From Liopterus haemorrhoidalis (taxonomy: Eukaryota; Arthropoda; Insecta; Coleoptera; Dytiscidae), in assembly GCA_963971575.1 (NCBI GenBank), contig OZ020624.1, positions 13,478,625 to 13,542,624 of the forward strand: 64,000 bases of DNA, given 5' to 3'. This document shows, in pieces, positions 18,466 to 29,216 of the stretch. A model generated the notes under the pieces. That model had not been told where the DNA came from. It did no database searches and saw nothing but the letters and a program-made list of their open reading frames with translations. The position numbers were made by a program, and so were the translations under genes. Positions within the stretch are counted from its first letter, which is position 1. Every line of letters starts with the position of its first letter.

Positions 18466-19084
18466 GACGTCCAGCCATCAACAACTTCTTGGTTGCTGTC
18501 GCCTGTCACTACCCCGAGCCATCCACGCACCCCAACCCTTCCCCCACTCAGTCCACTACCCCCGACGTCTTCCCGCTTCACGCGAAAACATTTGGAGTTT
18601 TAGGCTGAGTCCTTCCGTCAATTTACTTTGGTTTTTATTTACTATCATTATGTTATTTACTACTCATTCCATTACAATATATTAAATATTTCTTATTCTT
18701 GTTTAATTCAAATACTATTTTCAATAAATGTATAAATCCATATTTTTGTGTGTCATTTAACTGCAACCCACTTACACGTTTTCAGAGAGGGTTTATTAGG
18801 TTCACCAGCTCTTCAAGCTAGCCGCATATTGGACTCTACACCGACTGAGCGAAACCTGGGTACAGTGTTTACGGGTGAGACGAGAGGGAACTTGCACCAC
18901 TTCTCTCGACTCTCACGGCGATAGGGACCTCTGGACAAAATCATGTAGAATTCCTGCGTCTTTCAGCACAGCCGCAAGATGCGGAGACTGGAAACGGTTC
19001 TGTCCGCACTCCTCCGCGAAGAAGGTGTTTTCTTCCTCGCACCCCACCTTCAACTCCCAACGATTTACGACCTGGGTTTCTTGC

Positions 19085-20716
19085 GGCTGCAGCCACCGCC
19101 GAATCTAGACCCAATGAGATTCACCACAAGCGTGCCATTCGGGCTGAAGATCTCGCTCGAATGAACGACATTCTTGAAGAGCATCTGTCCCCCGCCAGTA
19201 GTCTCTGAAACATCGACTGTGCTGTATACGCTGCCGCGTCCATATTCTGTCCGAAGAGGCCAAATCCTTCCAGCATGGACAACGACGCTAGGCGTATCGA
19301 GCAAATATCATTTAAAATGACACAAGTTCGTCGCGAAGCGTCTCGGATTCAGTGTGTGATAGACGTACTCCGGGAAAACAGACCACCATCCCGGAAGCAA
19401 AAGTCGTTTATAAAAATGCTACATTTACGCTATCACACAACGAAGCAGTCTACCCTATTGTTTATAAAGCAAAAATCTGTGGACAGCCTCCGAGCGCTCT
19501 CTGTGGCGAGGAATCGGCTGGTAAAAAAGCAGAGATGGGTAAGGGAGAACAACATTTTTCGTTCCAATCCATCCCGCTTGCTTAAACCAAATCCTCCAAC
19601 AGACCGTGTGCCACCAACAGTCGAAGAAACAGAGACTTTCTGGCGGAACATCTATGAAGAGTTCTTGAAGACTCTCCGGTTATCGAACAGTTCCAGAGAT
19701 TCTGTAACCGTTCTCTTAATGAATCTCTGGATGTCCCTCAGGACTTCGCAGTCACAGGACTTCTGCCGAAATCGGCCGCATACTCTCGTCATCTAAAAGT
19801 TATGCGGCCCCAGGAATTGACGCTATAAACAACTTCTGGTGGAAGTCCTTCCCGTGTGTACACGAGCACTTGGCTCGTATTTTCACCGAGTACATACGGG
19901 GAACAATGCCAATTCCACCCTGGCTTGTGGAGGGATAAACCGTGTTGATCCCTAAAAAGGGTGATTTGTCCAAGCCGCAAAATCATCACCCCATTACCTG
20001 TCTCAATACGCTGTACAAGGTTTTTACTATCGCACTAAATGAGCGTATCCTGAGCTCCATTGGCCCCGTCTGGAATCAGATCTATGAACAGAAGGGGTCG
20101 AAGAGAGGCCTCGCAGGCTGCAAAGATAATATACTAATTGACCGCTGTATTTGCCATGATGCAGTGGCTCATCTTCGCAACCTGTCGATGGATTGGGTGG
20201 ACTACGCTAAGGCATTCGATTCAACATCCCACCAACTTCTTTTGAAACTACTCGAATGCCTTAAAGTCCACCCTGATATAGTGAGATGCCTAGCAAATAT
20301 CATGGCATTATGGAGGACTAAGTTTACACTAAGATCCGTTAAAGAAGTCCTCCATACTGAATGGGTTCATTATCGGCGAGGCGTCTTCCAAGGCGACTCA
20401 TTGAGCCCATTGCTATTTTGCATCTCGCTATTGCCTCTATCCGTTGAGCTCAGGAATGGTAATGGGTACAGTTGCTGGCCGCCGGGAAGAAGGAGGTATA
20501 AGGTCACCCATTTGTTTTACATGGATGACTTGAAACTTTATGCCTCCAACCAGTGCGATCTACAAAGCGCTCTGGACACTGTCCAAAGTCACAGCAAGGC
20601 GGTCGGTATGAAATTCGGTTTGGACAAATGCGCAGTCCTCCATATAAAACGAGATCGAGGTGTAGGTAAAGGCGATGATGTTCAACTGGTCGACGGGAGC
20701 ATCATCCATCATCTAG
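19085..20716 (+). pseudogene. R4-like LINE: linker and reverse transcriptase, 5' half
   Basis: Starts with a helical block (ARMNDILEEHLSPASSL, then a stop, then VYAAAS), followed by 19275-19796 with FKMTQVRREASRIQ and a Lys/Arg-rich stretch typical of the region before RT in R2/R4-group proteins. The RT core reads from about 19942: YKVFTIALNERIL, GSKRGLAGC, DYAKAFDS, GVFQGDSLSPLLF and the active-site block LFYMDDLKLYA. At least two frameshifts (near 19200 and 19790-19940) break it. The ORF enters the inserted LINE at 20717 and its sense resumes at 22619. Confidence 0.75.
20712..20716. repeat. Target-site duplication, left copy (TCTAG)
   Basis: Matches 22614-22618 and flanks the antisense LINE. 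Removing the LINE and one copy restores the R4-like reading frame (IHHLDAGETY). Confidence 0.7.
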
Positions 20717-22613
20717 TTCAAGTTCAAGTTCAAAATTCCTTTATTTATAACTTTAGGTACATGCAGAATCTTATACTTATCAATCCAAGTACTACAAGTA
20801 CGCGCGGAGTTGATATAGCAGTTATTTAAATATATAAATTATACAAAGGATTTTACACAGTGCGAGTTACAAGTATGAAGTATATTAAGAAAGTTATAAA
20901 GAAATGACAGATATTACAATGTTACATGACTTAAATATGTGAATAAAAATTCTACAGGATATGTTAGACCTTATAGAAATATATTATTATAATACAATTA
21001 TTTACATAGTATACATAATATAGATAAATTTTGCACATGCAGGTCTGTTTATGTATTGCACATAATAACTTCTTTCAGTTTGCTTGTAAATTGCTTAATC
21101 GGTAAATCAAAATCAATTTGCGTTGTTTTATCATTGACTAACATAGGAGATTGGTAGCAGCATTGGTTTCTGCTAGTTTCTTTAAGTAATTTAGGTAAAA
21201 CTAGTTGTAAATTATCATTCGACCTTGTATTAATACTTTTACAAGTTCTAATTTGGAAGACTGAAAAAAATCTTTTAACAAAACATAACAATGAATATTG
21301 ATATAACTGATCCACATTCATGACCTTTAGTTGAGCAAAGGCAGGGCCCGAACTGCCATATTTTTTCAGACCGCATACGGTGCGAATTGACATTTTCTGG
21401 CAAATTACAACATTTTTTAAAATAGTTTTATATGTCCCACCCCAGTGCATTATACCATATTTTAATGTTGCTTCGTACCATGATATGTATATTGTTTTTA
21501 GATCTTGCGGCGATATATATGCTTTTAGATAATAAAGTTTGTGATTTATAAATTTTAGCTTTTTTATTAAATTGTTTATATGGATGTTCCATTTTAGTGC
21601 ATAGTCTACAGTCACTCCTAGATATTTAATATTCTTAACAAATTCAATAGCTACACAGCTACATTTATAAATACAACGGTGCTGATGGCAGTAAATCTTG
21701 AATTTTTTCACATTCTGCTCAAATGTGGTAGATTTATAGGAAAAGTAAATACATTTGGTTTTTGTGTTGTTAATAATTAGTCTATTTTTTATCAACCAAT
21801 CAGACAGAATTTGCATGTCGCTGTTCAAGTGATAGTTTACAGTGGCACAGTTATTAGCTGAACAGACAAGAGAGGTATCGTCAGCAAAAGCAAATATTGA
21901 TGAATAGAATGGCAAGGTAAGTAAATCGTTAATAAAAATTACGAAAAGCAATGGTCCCAATACCCCTCCTTGTGGAATTCCTAGTTGCACGCCTCTTTCA
22001 GTGCTTGTTGACTTGCCTACTTTAACTATTTGCTTCCTAGCAACAAGATAAGATCGCAACCAATTTAATACCTGACCACTGAATCCGTAACTTTGGAGTT
22101 TATTTAGAAGTATTTGTGGGTCAACAATATCAAATGCTTTCCGTAGGTCTACATATGATGCCACTGTAGCCAATCCACTATCTGTTGAGGTTGTTATTTT
22201 TGTTATGTGTCTTTCTATCGCGATATCTGTTCCTAAGCCGGGTAAGAATCCGTACTGGTTAGTTGATAACAGATTGTTTTCTTCAAAGTATGATAGGATT
22301 CTTTTGTGCATACACTTTTCGAGAATTTTCGAAAAGGTGTTTAAGAGTGATATCGGCCTGTAGTTATCCATACTAGTTTTGTCACCTGCCTTAAATATTG
22401 GGATAACGCATGCGACTTTGAATCTGTCAGGAAATCGACCACTGTTCACAGAGAGATTGAATATGTGATGAAGCAAGGGTAGAAATACATCTAAGTTTGA
22501 TTTTATAGTTTTTATGCTAATTCCGTCAAGACCTGCACTGTTTTTATTTTTCATACTACAAATCGCTTTCCAAATATCATCAATATCAAAATTCGGTGTT
22601 GTAAAAGATGAAC
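20717..22613 (-). mobile_element. 5'-truncated Jockey/CR1-group LINE inserted antisense
   Basis: About 1.9 kb, truncated within ORF2. Its 3' end (low-coordinate side) carries a (TTGAAC)n-type tail. The 5-bp TCTAG duplication brackets it. Confidence 0.85.
21049..22554 (-). CDS. LINE ORF2 fragment: reverse transcriptase
   Basis: 501-aa open fragment covering the reverse transcriptase and C-terminal region of a Jockey/CR1-superfamily LINE. The endonuclease half was lost by 5' truncation. Seen: NYRPISLLNTFSKILEK, VDLRKAFDIVDP, GIPQGGVLGPLLF, and the active site FADDTS. A KYLGVTVD thumb block and a KYGIMHWGG block follow, both usual for this group. No stop within the fragment suggests a fairly recent insertion, but it has no promoter and no ORF start of its own. 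Confidence 0.85.
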   Translation of the reverse strand: MKNKNSAGLDGISIKTIKSNLDVFLPLLHHIFNLSVNSGRFPDRFKVACVIPIFKAGDKTSMDNYRPISLLNTFSKILEKCMHKRILSYFEENNLLSTNQYGFLPGLGTDIAIERHITKITTSTDSGLATVASYVDLRKAFDIVDPQILLNKLQSYGFSGQVLNWLRSYLVARKQIVKVGKSTSTERGVQLGIPQGGVLGPLLFVIFINDLLTLPFYSSIFAFADDTSLVCSANNCATVNYHLNSDMQILSDWLIKNRLIINNTKTKCIYFSYKSTTFEQNVKKFKIYCHQHRCIYKCSCVAIEFVKNIKYLGVTVDYALKWNIHINNLIKKLKFINHKLYYLKAYISPQDLKTIYISWYEATLKYGIMHWGGTYKTILKNVVICQKMSIRTVCGLKKYGSSGPAFAQLKVMNVDQLYQYSLLCFVKRFFSVFQIRTCKSINTRSNDNLQLVLPKLLKETSRNQCCYQSPMLVNDKTTQIDFDLPIKQFTSKLKEVIMCNT

Positions 22614-22618
22614 TCTAG

Positions 22619-23635
22619 ATGCTGGGGAGACGTACACGTTTATGGGTATTGCTCAGAGCAAGCTCCAGGACGCCCACTCTGTAAAAAAGTCTCTCCGCAG
22701 CAAGTATGAGTCACTACTCAGGCGTATTTGGTCTTCTCAGTTGTCTGGGCGGAATAAGATCACCGCCACAAATATGATTGCTGTCCCAATACTGTCTTAT
22801 AAAGACCTTTGGCGTCCTTAAGTGGAACGTCAAAGAATTACAGTCCTTGGACATTGAGGCCAGGAAAATCATGTACATCCACCGAAGCCTACATAAAAAA
22901 TCCTCCCTCCAGCGTAATTATCTCCCCCGTCATCTGGGAGGTAGAAGACTGCTAAACCTAGAGAGTCTTCAAGGCAAAATTTTTCTGGGTACTACTATTC
23001 GTGCATTAGGAAGCGGTGATCTCCTCATGCAACTCGTCACCACCCATGAGTTTGCTGGAAAAGGAGCTTATTTGTTTCAAGCGGCACGCAGCGCAGCAGA
23101 CAATCTTGGATTGGCCGAATTAGCGTCGAACCGAAGATTCGCTGGTATTCCAATGTTAAATGAGGAGTACAGGCAAATCAGCGAATCTATTAAGAAGACA
23201 GAGCAACACATGCTCTTGGAAGAACATATGAGTAAACATCTACACTCGACGTTCTTCCAAGTAATCCGGGAACAGTCCTTGTCCCGGAAATTGACCTTTG
23301 CCTTCCTGCGTTCGGCAGGCCTAAGATCCGAGGTAGAAGGGTTTGTATTTGCATGGCAGGATGGGGTTTTAAGCACGCTTGCATATCGCAAAAACATCCT
23401 GCAGGAAGATATTTCACATACCTGCAGAGCGTGCAAAATACACCCTGAAACCCTGACGCACTTATTATCAGCATGCCCCTTCTACGCCGTTACACACTAC
23501 ATTTACCGGCACAATGCTGCTCTACGCGTGGTCTACTACCACTTGAGACAACACTATGAAATTGACACAACTCGTGTCATTCCATATGCTCCAGGGGATA
23601 TAGAGGAGGAAAATTCCACATGCCGCATATACTGA
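22619..23635 (+). pseudogene. R4-like LINE: RT thumb and CCHC region
   Basis: Resumes the interrupted protein with GETYTFMGIAQSK (the 'YxxLGI' block after the RT core). It passes an in-frame stop near 22820 and continues open at 22778-23635 in a shifted frame with NYLPRHLGGRRLLNLES, characteristic of R2/R4-type proteins. A C-x2-C-x8-H-x4-C knuckle (CRACKIHPETLTHLLSAC) lies near the end. A further frameshift leads to the endonuclease at 23645. Confidence 0.75.
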
Positions 23636-23644
23636 AATTATTTC

Positions 23645-24010
23645 ATGCCCACTCCTCGACCACTTCAAGCAACGAAGCCAGACATAGTCCTGCTGGACCA
23701 CGAAACAAGAGAGATGTTTGTAATCGAATTTTCGTGTCCAGCAGAGAAAAATATGTCTCTAAAGGAGGTCGAAAAGCGAGCGAAATACTTCGACCTTTTG
23801 TCTGAGCTTCGTCAAATGTACCCGGAACACAGAACCAAGCTTGTGGTTCTCATTATGGGCGTTCTAGGCGGGACGAAGGCGTCCTTCGAGCAGGAACTTA
23901 ACATCATTCCTGCCTGCAGATCAGTTTCCAATTCTTTGGTCTGCAGAGTGCAAAAAGCATGTGAGCTTGGTTCCTTACGCACTTTGAAGACGCACGGCGT
24001 AGTGCACTAG
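23645..24010 (+). pseudogene. R4-like LINE: restriction-like endonuclease domain
   Basis: The C-terminal nuclease that nicks target DNA for target-primed reverse transcription. KPDIVLLD...VIEFSCPAE fits the PD-(D/E)xK-type core of R2/R4-group LINEs, followed by a KRAKY.DL helix. It is split from the CCHC region by a frameshift near 23630. A TAG at 24008-24010 ends it. Confidence 0.75.
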
Positions 24011-24100
24011 CCGCTGCCTCACATCTCCAGGGTCTGGGATGCGGCAGTGTTTATTTTCCCCGTCAGGTATTCACGTATGACGTGCTACCTTGTGGTAAGC

Positions 24101-24700
24101 CTGAAGTGCAGTATCTAGCGGATGATGGTTTAAGACCTAAACAAATACCACCTATATATAACTTAAATAATGTTTTACATCCACTCGTTCAATAAGACTT
24201 CGGTCGGATGTGCTACTTGTTCCCCACCCCCAATTCTTCTTCTTCTTCTCTCGGTTCATCATACATATTGGCAATTTAAACAGACAGTTGGATCGGTATA
24301 TGTGGCAAAATAACAATCGCTACCGTCGTAACGATCAAATATTCTATCTATATCGTAAGCAAATAATAAACATCGATAATTTTAAATGCGACAAGCGCTG
24401 AAATCTATACGGTGTTTACTGCCGCATTCTATCAGATCTTCTTTGTAGTTTTTACACACATACACGTTTTCATCGTTTATATTTTGATACCAAAAATAAC
24501 TTACGAACCAACAAAACTTTCTCGATTTACTACCTTCTAGCATTGAATACTTCTAGCTAATGTCGGACGAGGATGATATATATTGTTCAATAGTACAGGC
24601 ATAACAGCTCTCTCAGTAAGAAAGATTTAGATTCGATTGTATAGGAAAAAGGCACCATCGCACTATTATTGCCGCCTCCTTGTGACTTGTTGTGTAATGT
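24101..24700. other. No recognised feature
   Basis: R4-like 3' flank passing into AT-rich DNA; a CT-rich stretch lies near 24230-24245. A short frame at 24210-24401 has nothing in its favour. Confidence 0.4.
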
Positions 24701-25080
24701 CACGCGCCATCACAGGCTAACGTGAGACGGGGGACAACCCCTGGCCACGCCATGCGGGAGCTGGGGGCAGACCCCGGACAAGGCGCGCGCACGCGGGTTC
24801 GCGTGTCCGCCGTAAGTGGCGTCGGCGAACCGGCGCCACTCTGACGCGTCTCTCGTCTGCGACTTTGCCTCTTGCGTAATGTTGCGGAAAAAAACCTGCG
24901 CTCGGTATAGTCGGCGCCTTAACTTATGTTGCCAAGCGTACGGCACGGTATTGCGCGATTTCTCGGTGCCTTAACTTATACATCCAAGCGTACGACACGG
25001 TATTGCAGATTACATCGACCCCTTAACTTATGCAGTCAATTGTATGGCACGGTATTGCGGGGTTGCCTGACATGCTAGGC
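24700..25080. repeat. CpG-rich block with three ~52-bp tandem units
   Basis: Units beginning CCTTAACTTAT at about 24917, 24969 and 25021 each continue to CACGGTATTGC, with a spacing near 52 bp. The upstream part (24700-24900) is very rich in CG dinucleotides. It lies just past the C-terminus of the Mutator-like gene and could be that element's terminal region or a satellite fragment. Confidence 0.6.
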
Positions 25081-25242
25081 GCATATATTTTTTGTGTAAT
25101 TGATGGGGGTTATATACGTGATGCCCCCAAGAATAAAAAATAATTCTGAGCCACTCACAATAATAAGTTCTGGATGAACGACTGAAAATGTATTGTTCCT
25201 ATTATTAAAATAATTTTATGAAGTAGAATTTGCCTTTGAAAT

Positions 25243-25603
25243 TTACAAACATGTTTCAAATTGCGCTTGAAGTTCTTCTTCTGTTATATAATCCTCCGCA
25301 TGCTCGCCATAAAAGGTGTCGACAAGAGGTATTTTCTTTTCAAATTGCAGCCTTCTTCTACATTTGGGAACTGCAGGACTGTATAGTTTTTTACTGATAC
25401 ATTTTTTAAAATACTTTCCAGGTCTTGAACCTATATAACGCTTGTAAGGCATGAAATGCCAATTGTGCCCTTTTTGGTACTGTAATGCAGCAACAGTTTT
25501 TGCAAGTTGTTTTTTGAATTAAATTTAATCGTTTACCGGCAGTATATTTAGCCACAAGACTCATATATAATTCGCTCATATACCATGTGTTCAGAAATAA
25601 ATT
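25243..25603 (-). pseudogene. Mutator-like transposase fragment, C-terminus (piece 6)
   Basis: Last piece of a decayed Mutator-like transposase whose other parts lie upstream on this strand (55207-55895, 37621-37668, 31698-32277, 26492-26573, 25805-25936). A block near 25540 reads SLVAKYTAGKRLNL, the 'AKxxGGKRxN' signature. The 69-aa open end (25243-25452) reads PYKRYIGSRPGKYFKK and then a Lys-rich tail, where family members have a short SPGKY-type motif. One frameshift separates the two. The inverted-repeat element at 25604-25804 interrupts the gene just upstream. Confidence 0.6.
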
Positions 25604-25804
25604 ACATAAGGGTTGGCTGTGGAAAAATAAAATAATGTGTACTGCAAGCTTTAACTGTCATCACTGTTATTGTCATAAGTTTCTATTGAAAATTCAATTA
25701 AGCTACACTTATAATGGTTACAAAGGCTGTGCCTAAACGTTAGTCAATTGTTATATAAAGCTTACAATAGACATTATTTTATTTTTACACAGCCAACCCT
25801 TATG
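25604..25804. mobile_element. 201-bp MITE with 34-bp inverted ends
   Basis: 25604-25637 and 25771-25804 are reverse complements with one mismatch (CATAAGGGTTGGCTGTG at the tip). It has no coding capacity. It interrupts the Mutator-like coding sequence. Target duplication is unclear. Confidence 0.75.
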
Positions 25805-25936
25805 AAATTTCTTTTTGAATTCATGGTATAATTCAGCCCATTTGCTAGTTTCTTCTACTGATAAGTGATCTGATTTTTGGGCGATTCTATTTACTGCTGT
25901 TATAATACAATTCCAAATAACGGATTACTCGGGTAT
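25805..25936 (-). pseudogene. Mutator-like transposase fragment (piece 5)
   Basis: The minus strand encodes AVNRIAQKSDHLSVEETS and WAELYHEF, the helical region before the AKxxGGKR block. It is bounded by an internally deleted mariner on one side and a MITE on the other. Confidence 0.5.
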
Positions 25937-26491
25937 TACGAGGGATGTTTCCAAAGTTCTGGAAATTTAGCCATAATTTTTATTATTTTGTTAATTTTCG
26001 TTAATATTACAATGTAGTTTTTCAACATAATCTCCATTTAACTGAATACATTTATCCCAACGATAAACTAATTTTTTTAAGCCGTCTTCAAAGAACTTTT
26101 TCGGTGCTTGGGCGCCCACTGCGTGGATTGTCTTCTAGTGATTTTCTACCGGTTTTAAAACGATCGATCCACCGAGAAACAGTACTTTTGGATTCTGCAG
26201 ACTCACCAAATACTCCTTGCAGACGCTGAATAATATCTGATGTTTTCACACCTTCTTTCCACAAAAAGAAAATTATTGCTCTTTGAAATTTTGCTGCGTC
26301 TTCCATAGTTACAAAAAAAGTGCTATGAAAATGCGTCTATATCAGTCGAACACCTAAATCAGACTGAACAATATTGTACTAGATAGTTGCATAAACATGT
26401 CAAGACTTGTCTGGCACCAATAACATTGCCTATAAGTTCTGCGTAATTTAATTATAGCACAATTCCCAAGATTTAGGAAACATCCCTCGTA
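25937..26491 (-). mobile_element. Internally deleted mariner (555 bp)
   Basis: TACGAGGGATGTTTCC (25937-25952) is mirrored by GGAAACATCCCTCGTA (26476-26491), including the TA target. The coding remnant is the first ~70 residues of a mariner transposase joined near the last ~30. It is therefore a deletion derivative that can only move in trans. Confidence 0.85.
26050..26306 (-). pseudogene. Mariner transposase, N- and C-terminal remnants
   Basis: The N-terminal helix-turn-helix domain (26306 down to about 26090: KFQRAIIFFLWKEGVKTSDI, RSGRPST) runs straight into a C-terminal block FEDGLKKLVYRWDKC after a deletion of the whole catalytic core. A frameshift or early stop lies at the junction. It would bind DNA at best and cannot catalyse transposition. 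Confidence 0.8.
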
Positions 26492-26573
26492 CGTTATCTT
26501 AATTTTTCAGCCCTTCACAAAAATAGTCCCTGCAGTTTGCTGTGGTCTCCAAATACATGATTTGACCTGGCAT
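26492..26573 (-). pseudogene. Mutator-like transposase fragment (piece 4)
   Basis: Includes the left copy of the 59-bp duplication (26515-26573). The minus strand reads ETTANCRDYFCEGLK, equivalent to the Cys-rich 'HxxCxxYFC' segment of the family. The R1-type LINE inserted right here. Confidence 0.55.
26515..26573. repeat. 59-bp target-site duplication, left copy
   Basis: Identical to 31639-31697. The poly(T) at 26574 onward is the LINE's poly(A) tail in antisense. Confidence 0.95.
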
Positions 26574-26735
26574 TTTTTTTTTTTTTTAAAGAGGAGAAAT
26601 CTTCGCAAAGACACTTGCATGCCCGTGCGTGCAGGTAGTGCAGGATTTCTACCTGCTAAAACTCCCCTTCTTCGCCACGCTTGAGGCATCCGGAACCATC
26701 CGTTAGGATATCAGCGTCAGATGCCCCCTGGTAGT

Positions 26736-29216
26736 CTATTCAGGCTCCCCTCTATTCGACTCCTGCTGTCTGCTCCTTTCTTCTGTCTCCTTCCTTTCCA
26801 TGATGGCTTTAGTCATCTTGTGGATGGCATCCCACTTCCTCCTGGATTGCATCATTTCTGCAACCAGGGCGTCAGGTGTTAATGCCGCTGGGCATAGGGC
26901 CCCCACCTCCACCCTAGCCGCGTCCCAACGCATGCACTGAAAGATGGTGTGCTCCACAGAGTCCACCATTCCGCAGTACACGCACGTATCCTCCAGGTCC
27001 TTACCGATTCTCTTCGTATACGTACGAAACGAACCGTGACCTGTCAACGCTTGGGTCAGCCAGTAGTCTAGCTTACGGTGAGGAGTCAGACGTTTCGTCC
27101 ACTGGCCTTTGGTGGTGTTCCTATTCCATTCGTCCTGCCATTCAGCGATGCTCTGCTCCCTGGCATTCCGTCTGGTGGTCTCGCCGCGACTGGCTTTCTC
27201 GGTCACCGTCCTCCTTTCCTCGACCAGGAGGAAAATCGGAACGGTTCCCGTGATCACCTCCAGGGCAACGCTCGACACGGTACGGTAGGCCGACGCGCAC
27301 CTGAGCAGTGCCTTCCGCTGTGCACCTATAAGGATATCCCTATATTTTGCATATTTGCACACCTCGTGCCAAATAGAGGCTCCGTATAGGAGTATCGAGT
27401 GCACCACTCCGCAAAGCACCGCCCTTTTTCCACTCGAGGGGCCTCCAACATTCGGCATCAGTCTGCCGAGCATAGATGTCCTCACTTCGGCTTTCCTAAC
27501 GGAAGCGAGCACGTGTTTCGTGAAGGACATCCTCTCGTCAAACGTGACACCGAGGTATTTAAGGGTTTTGGAGGTAGGGATTACGGTGTTCCCCAGCGAG
27601 AAGCTGATACCGTTCCTATCCCTCTTCCCCTTCAGGATGATGGCCTCCGTTTTGCCCGGCGCAAGCTCTAGCTTGTGGGATGTCATCCAGTCGTTAATCA
27701 GCTCGAGGCACCAATTGACCGTCTTTTTTAGCGATCGCTGGTCCTCCGCCTCCACCAGCATGGCCAGGTCGTCCGCAAAGCCGATCAGGGTGGCGTCTTC
27801 GTGCGTGTGCAGCGCCAGGACCTCGTCGTACAGGATGTTCCACAGGGTAGGTCCTAGAACCGAACCCTGGGGAACTCCTGCGTCGGTCCTCAAAGACACG
27901 CCTTTGTCTACCTGAATAGATCTGTCCTCCAGATAACTGGAGACCAGTGCCACTAAGTATTCGGAGATGTTGCGTCTCCGTAGCTCCTGTAAGATCAGGT
28001 TGTGGCAGGCAGAGTTAAAGGCGTTCTTTACATCTAGCGTTACAAGCACGCACCATGTGCTCTTGTTGCGCCCGACCCAATCCTTTACGGCTTGTATGGT
28101 GGATCTGCCCCTGCGGAAGCCATACTGGTGCTCGTGCAGTCCTCCACTACTCTCGATTTCGATCTCGAGCCTTGCCTTCACCAACGCCTCGTAGAGCTTA
28201 CTAGCTGAGTTCAGCAAGCAGAGCGGCCGGTGCGATGACGGCAGTTCCGGAGGCTTTCCCCCTTTCGGGATGAGGACCAGTCTTGCCGTTTTCCACTCTT
28301 TTGGGAAACACTGTGTGCTCAGGAGTTGGTTAAGCATCTTCAACAGCCAAAATGGTTGGTTCGCTACCACCTCCTTGATGGCTTCGACGGGGTCTCCATC
28401 CAGGCCTGGAGCTCTTCCGCTTTTCAGTGCTTTTGCAGCACTTTTAAGCTCCTCCAGGCTGAAAATATCCACCGTTTCCGCCACCGTCCATCTGTCGAGG
28501 GCTTCGTTCGCAGCCGGGAACAGGGCCCTCGCTATTTCCGTCTTCCTGCTTGTGGAGATGTCGTATGGAGTCAGCCCTCCGAGGTGCCTCGTTGCGATAC
28601 GGTAACCGTCGCCCCAGACATCCTCGTTCACCTTCTCACACACCTCTCTCCACAGGTCTCTTTTGGACCGGTTTATTAGGTTTTGCAGGAGTTTCCTTTC
28701 TGCTTTAAACCTTACCCGTGCTGCTTCCCTCTCCTCGTCCGTGGCAGTTCTCCTGCGGTTGAGCCTTGTAGTGGCCCTTCGCATCTTAGCGCAGTTGGTC
28801 CTGGCTCGCTCTATTTCAGAGTTCCACCAGTACGGCATGCCTGTGCCCTGCGCATTACCCCTGGTGATGCTGTCCCTATAGGTTTCCCTAATGATTCTGG
28901 CACATGTATGAAATGTGCCGTCATCATCAGGTTCGAGGCCGACTCTTGTGTTTAAGATGTCCCTAAACACAGCGGAGTCGAGCCACGGCTTACCCTGGGA
29001 TCGGCCCTTATGTGTTGCCGTGATGTCCGATATCTCAAAGTAGATGTTTCTGTGGTAGCTAAGGTTTTCAGATAGCAGAACTTGCCAGTTCGCTATTGTT
29101 CTGGAAATCCTGCTAGTGGAGCACGCAACATCTATATGAGACTCGGAAGCACCTCTGACAAAGGTGGGCTCGTTGCCGGTGTTGATCACCACCAGGTTCA
29201 TAGAAGTACTCACCAC
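26736..29216 (-). CDS. R1-type ORF2, reverse transcriptase part
   Basis: 826-aa open part of ORF2. Order: end of the endonuclease domain (about 1-70), RT domain (about 260-560) with GRAPGLDGDP, QYGFRRGRST, LVTLDVKNAFNSA, GVPQGSVLGP and active site FADD (480-483), a KYLGVTFD thumb block, and a C-terminal CCHC (C745 to C761). The polypeptide would copy its own RNA onto nicked chromosomal DNA. It is one base out of frame with the endonuclease ORF: near 29210 GAGTGG runs directly into TGAGTAC where one extra G would join EW to VSTSMN. A single-base deletion therefore splits ORF2, and this copy is probably inactive. Confidence 0.92.
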   Translation of the reverse strand: MVSTSMNLVVINTGNEPTFVRGASESHIDVACSTSRISRTIANWQVLLSENLSYHRNIYFEISDITATHKGRSQGKPWLDSAVFRDILNTRVGLEPDDDGTFHTCARIIRETYRDSITRGNAQGTGMPYWWNSEIERARTNCAKMRRATTRLNRRRTATDEEREAARVRFKAERKLLQNLINRSKRDLWREVCEKVNEDVWGDGYRIATRHLGGLTPYDISTSRKTEIARALFPAANEALDRWTVAETVDIFSLEELKSAAKALKSGRAPGLDGDPVEAIKEVVANQPFWLLKMLNQLLSTQCFPKEWKTARLVLIPKGGKPPELPSSHRPLCLLNSASKLYEALVKARLEIEIESSGGLHEHQYGFRRGRSTIQAVKDWVGRNKSTWCVLVTLDVKNAFNSACHNLILQELRRRNISEYLVALVSSYLEDRSIQVDKGVSLRTDAGVPQGSVLGPTLWNILYDEVLALHTHEDATLIGFADDLAMLVEAEDQRSLKKTVNWCLELINDWMTSHKLELAPGKTEAIILKGKRDRNGISFSLGNTVIPTSKTLKYLGVTFDERMSFTKHVLASVRKAEVRTSMLGRLMPNVGGPSSGKRAVLCGVVHSILLYGASIWHEVCKYAKYRDILIGAQRKALLRCASAYRTVSSVALEVITGTVPIFLLVEERRTVTEKASRGETTRRNAREQSIAEWQDEWNRNTTKGQWTKRLTPHRKLDYWLTQALTGHGSFRTYTKRIGKDLEDTCVYCGMVDSVEHTIFQCMRWDAARVEVGALCPAALTPDALVAEMMQSRRKWDAIHKMTKAIMERKETEERSRQQESNRGEPE

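Larger units (their letters stand above)
16590..24100 (+). mobile_element. Degraded R4/Dong-like LINE with restriction-like endonuclease
   Basis: Pieces of one LINE protein occur in order on the plus strand: an N-terminal domain (16831-17130), a linker domain (about 19085-19700), RT (about 19940-20716), RT thumb and downstream (22619-23635), CCHC, and a PD-(D/E)xK endonuclease (23645-24010). The RT is interrupted by an antisense LINE (20717-22613) with a 5-bp target duplication. The N-terminal and linker parts are separated by an unidentified 1.5-kb unit. Frameshifts and stops are frequent. The exact ends are not defined. Confidence 0.7.

Noticed and set aside
24210..24401. 63-aa frame
   Set aside because: Asn/Arg-rich, follows a CT tract, with no family resemblance.
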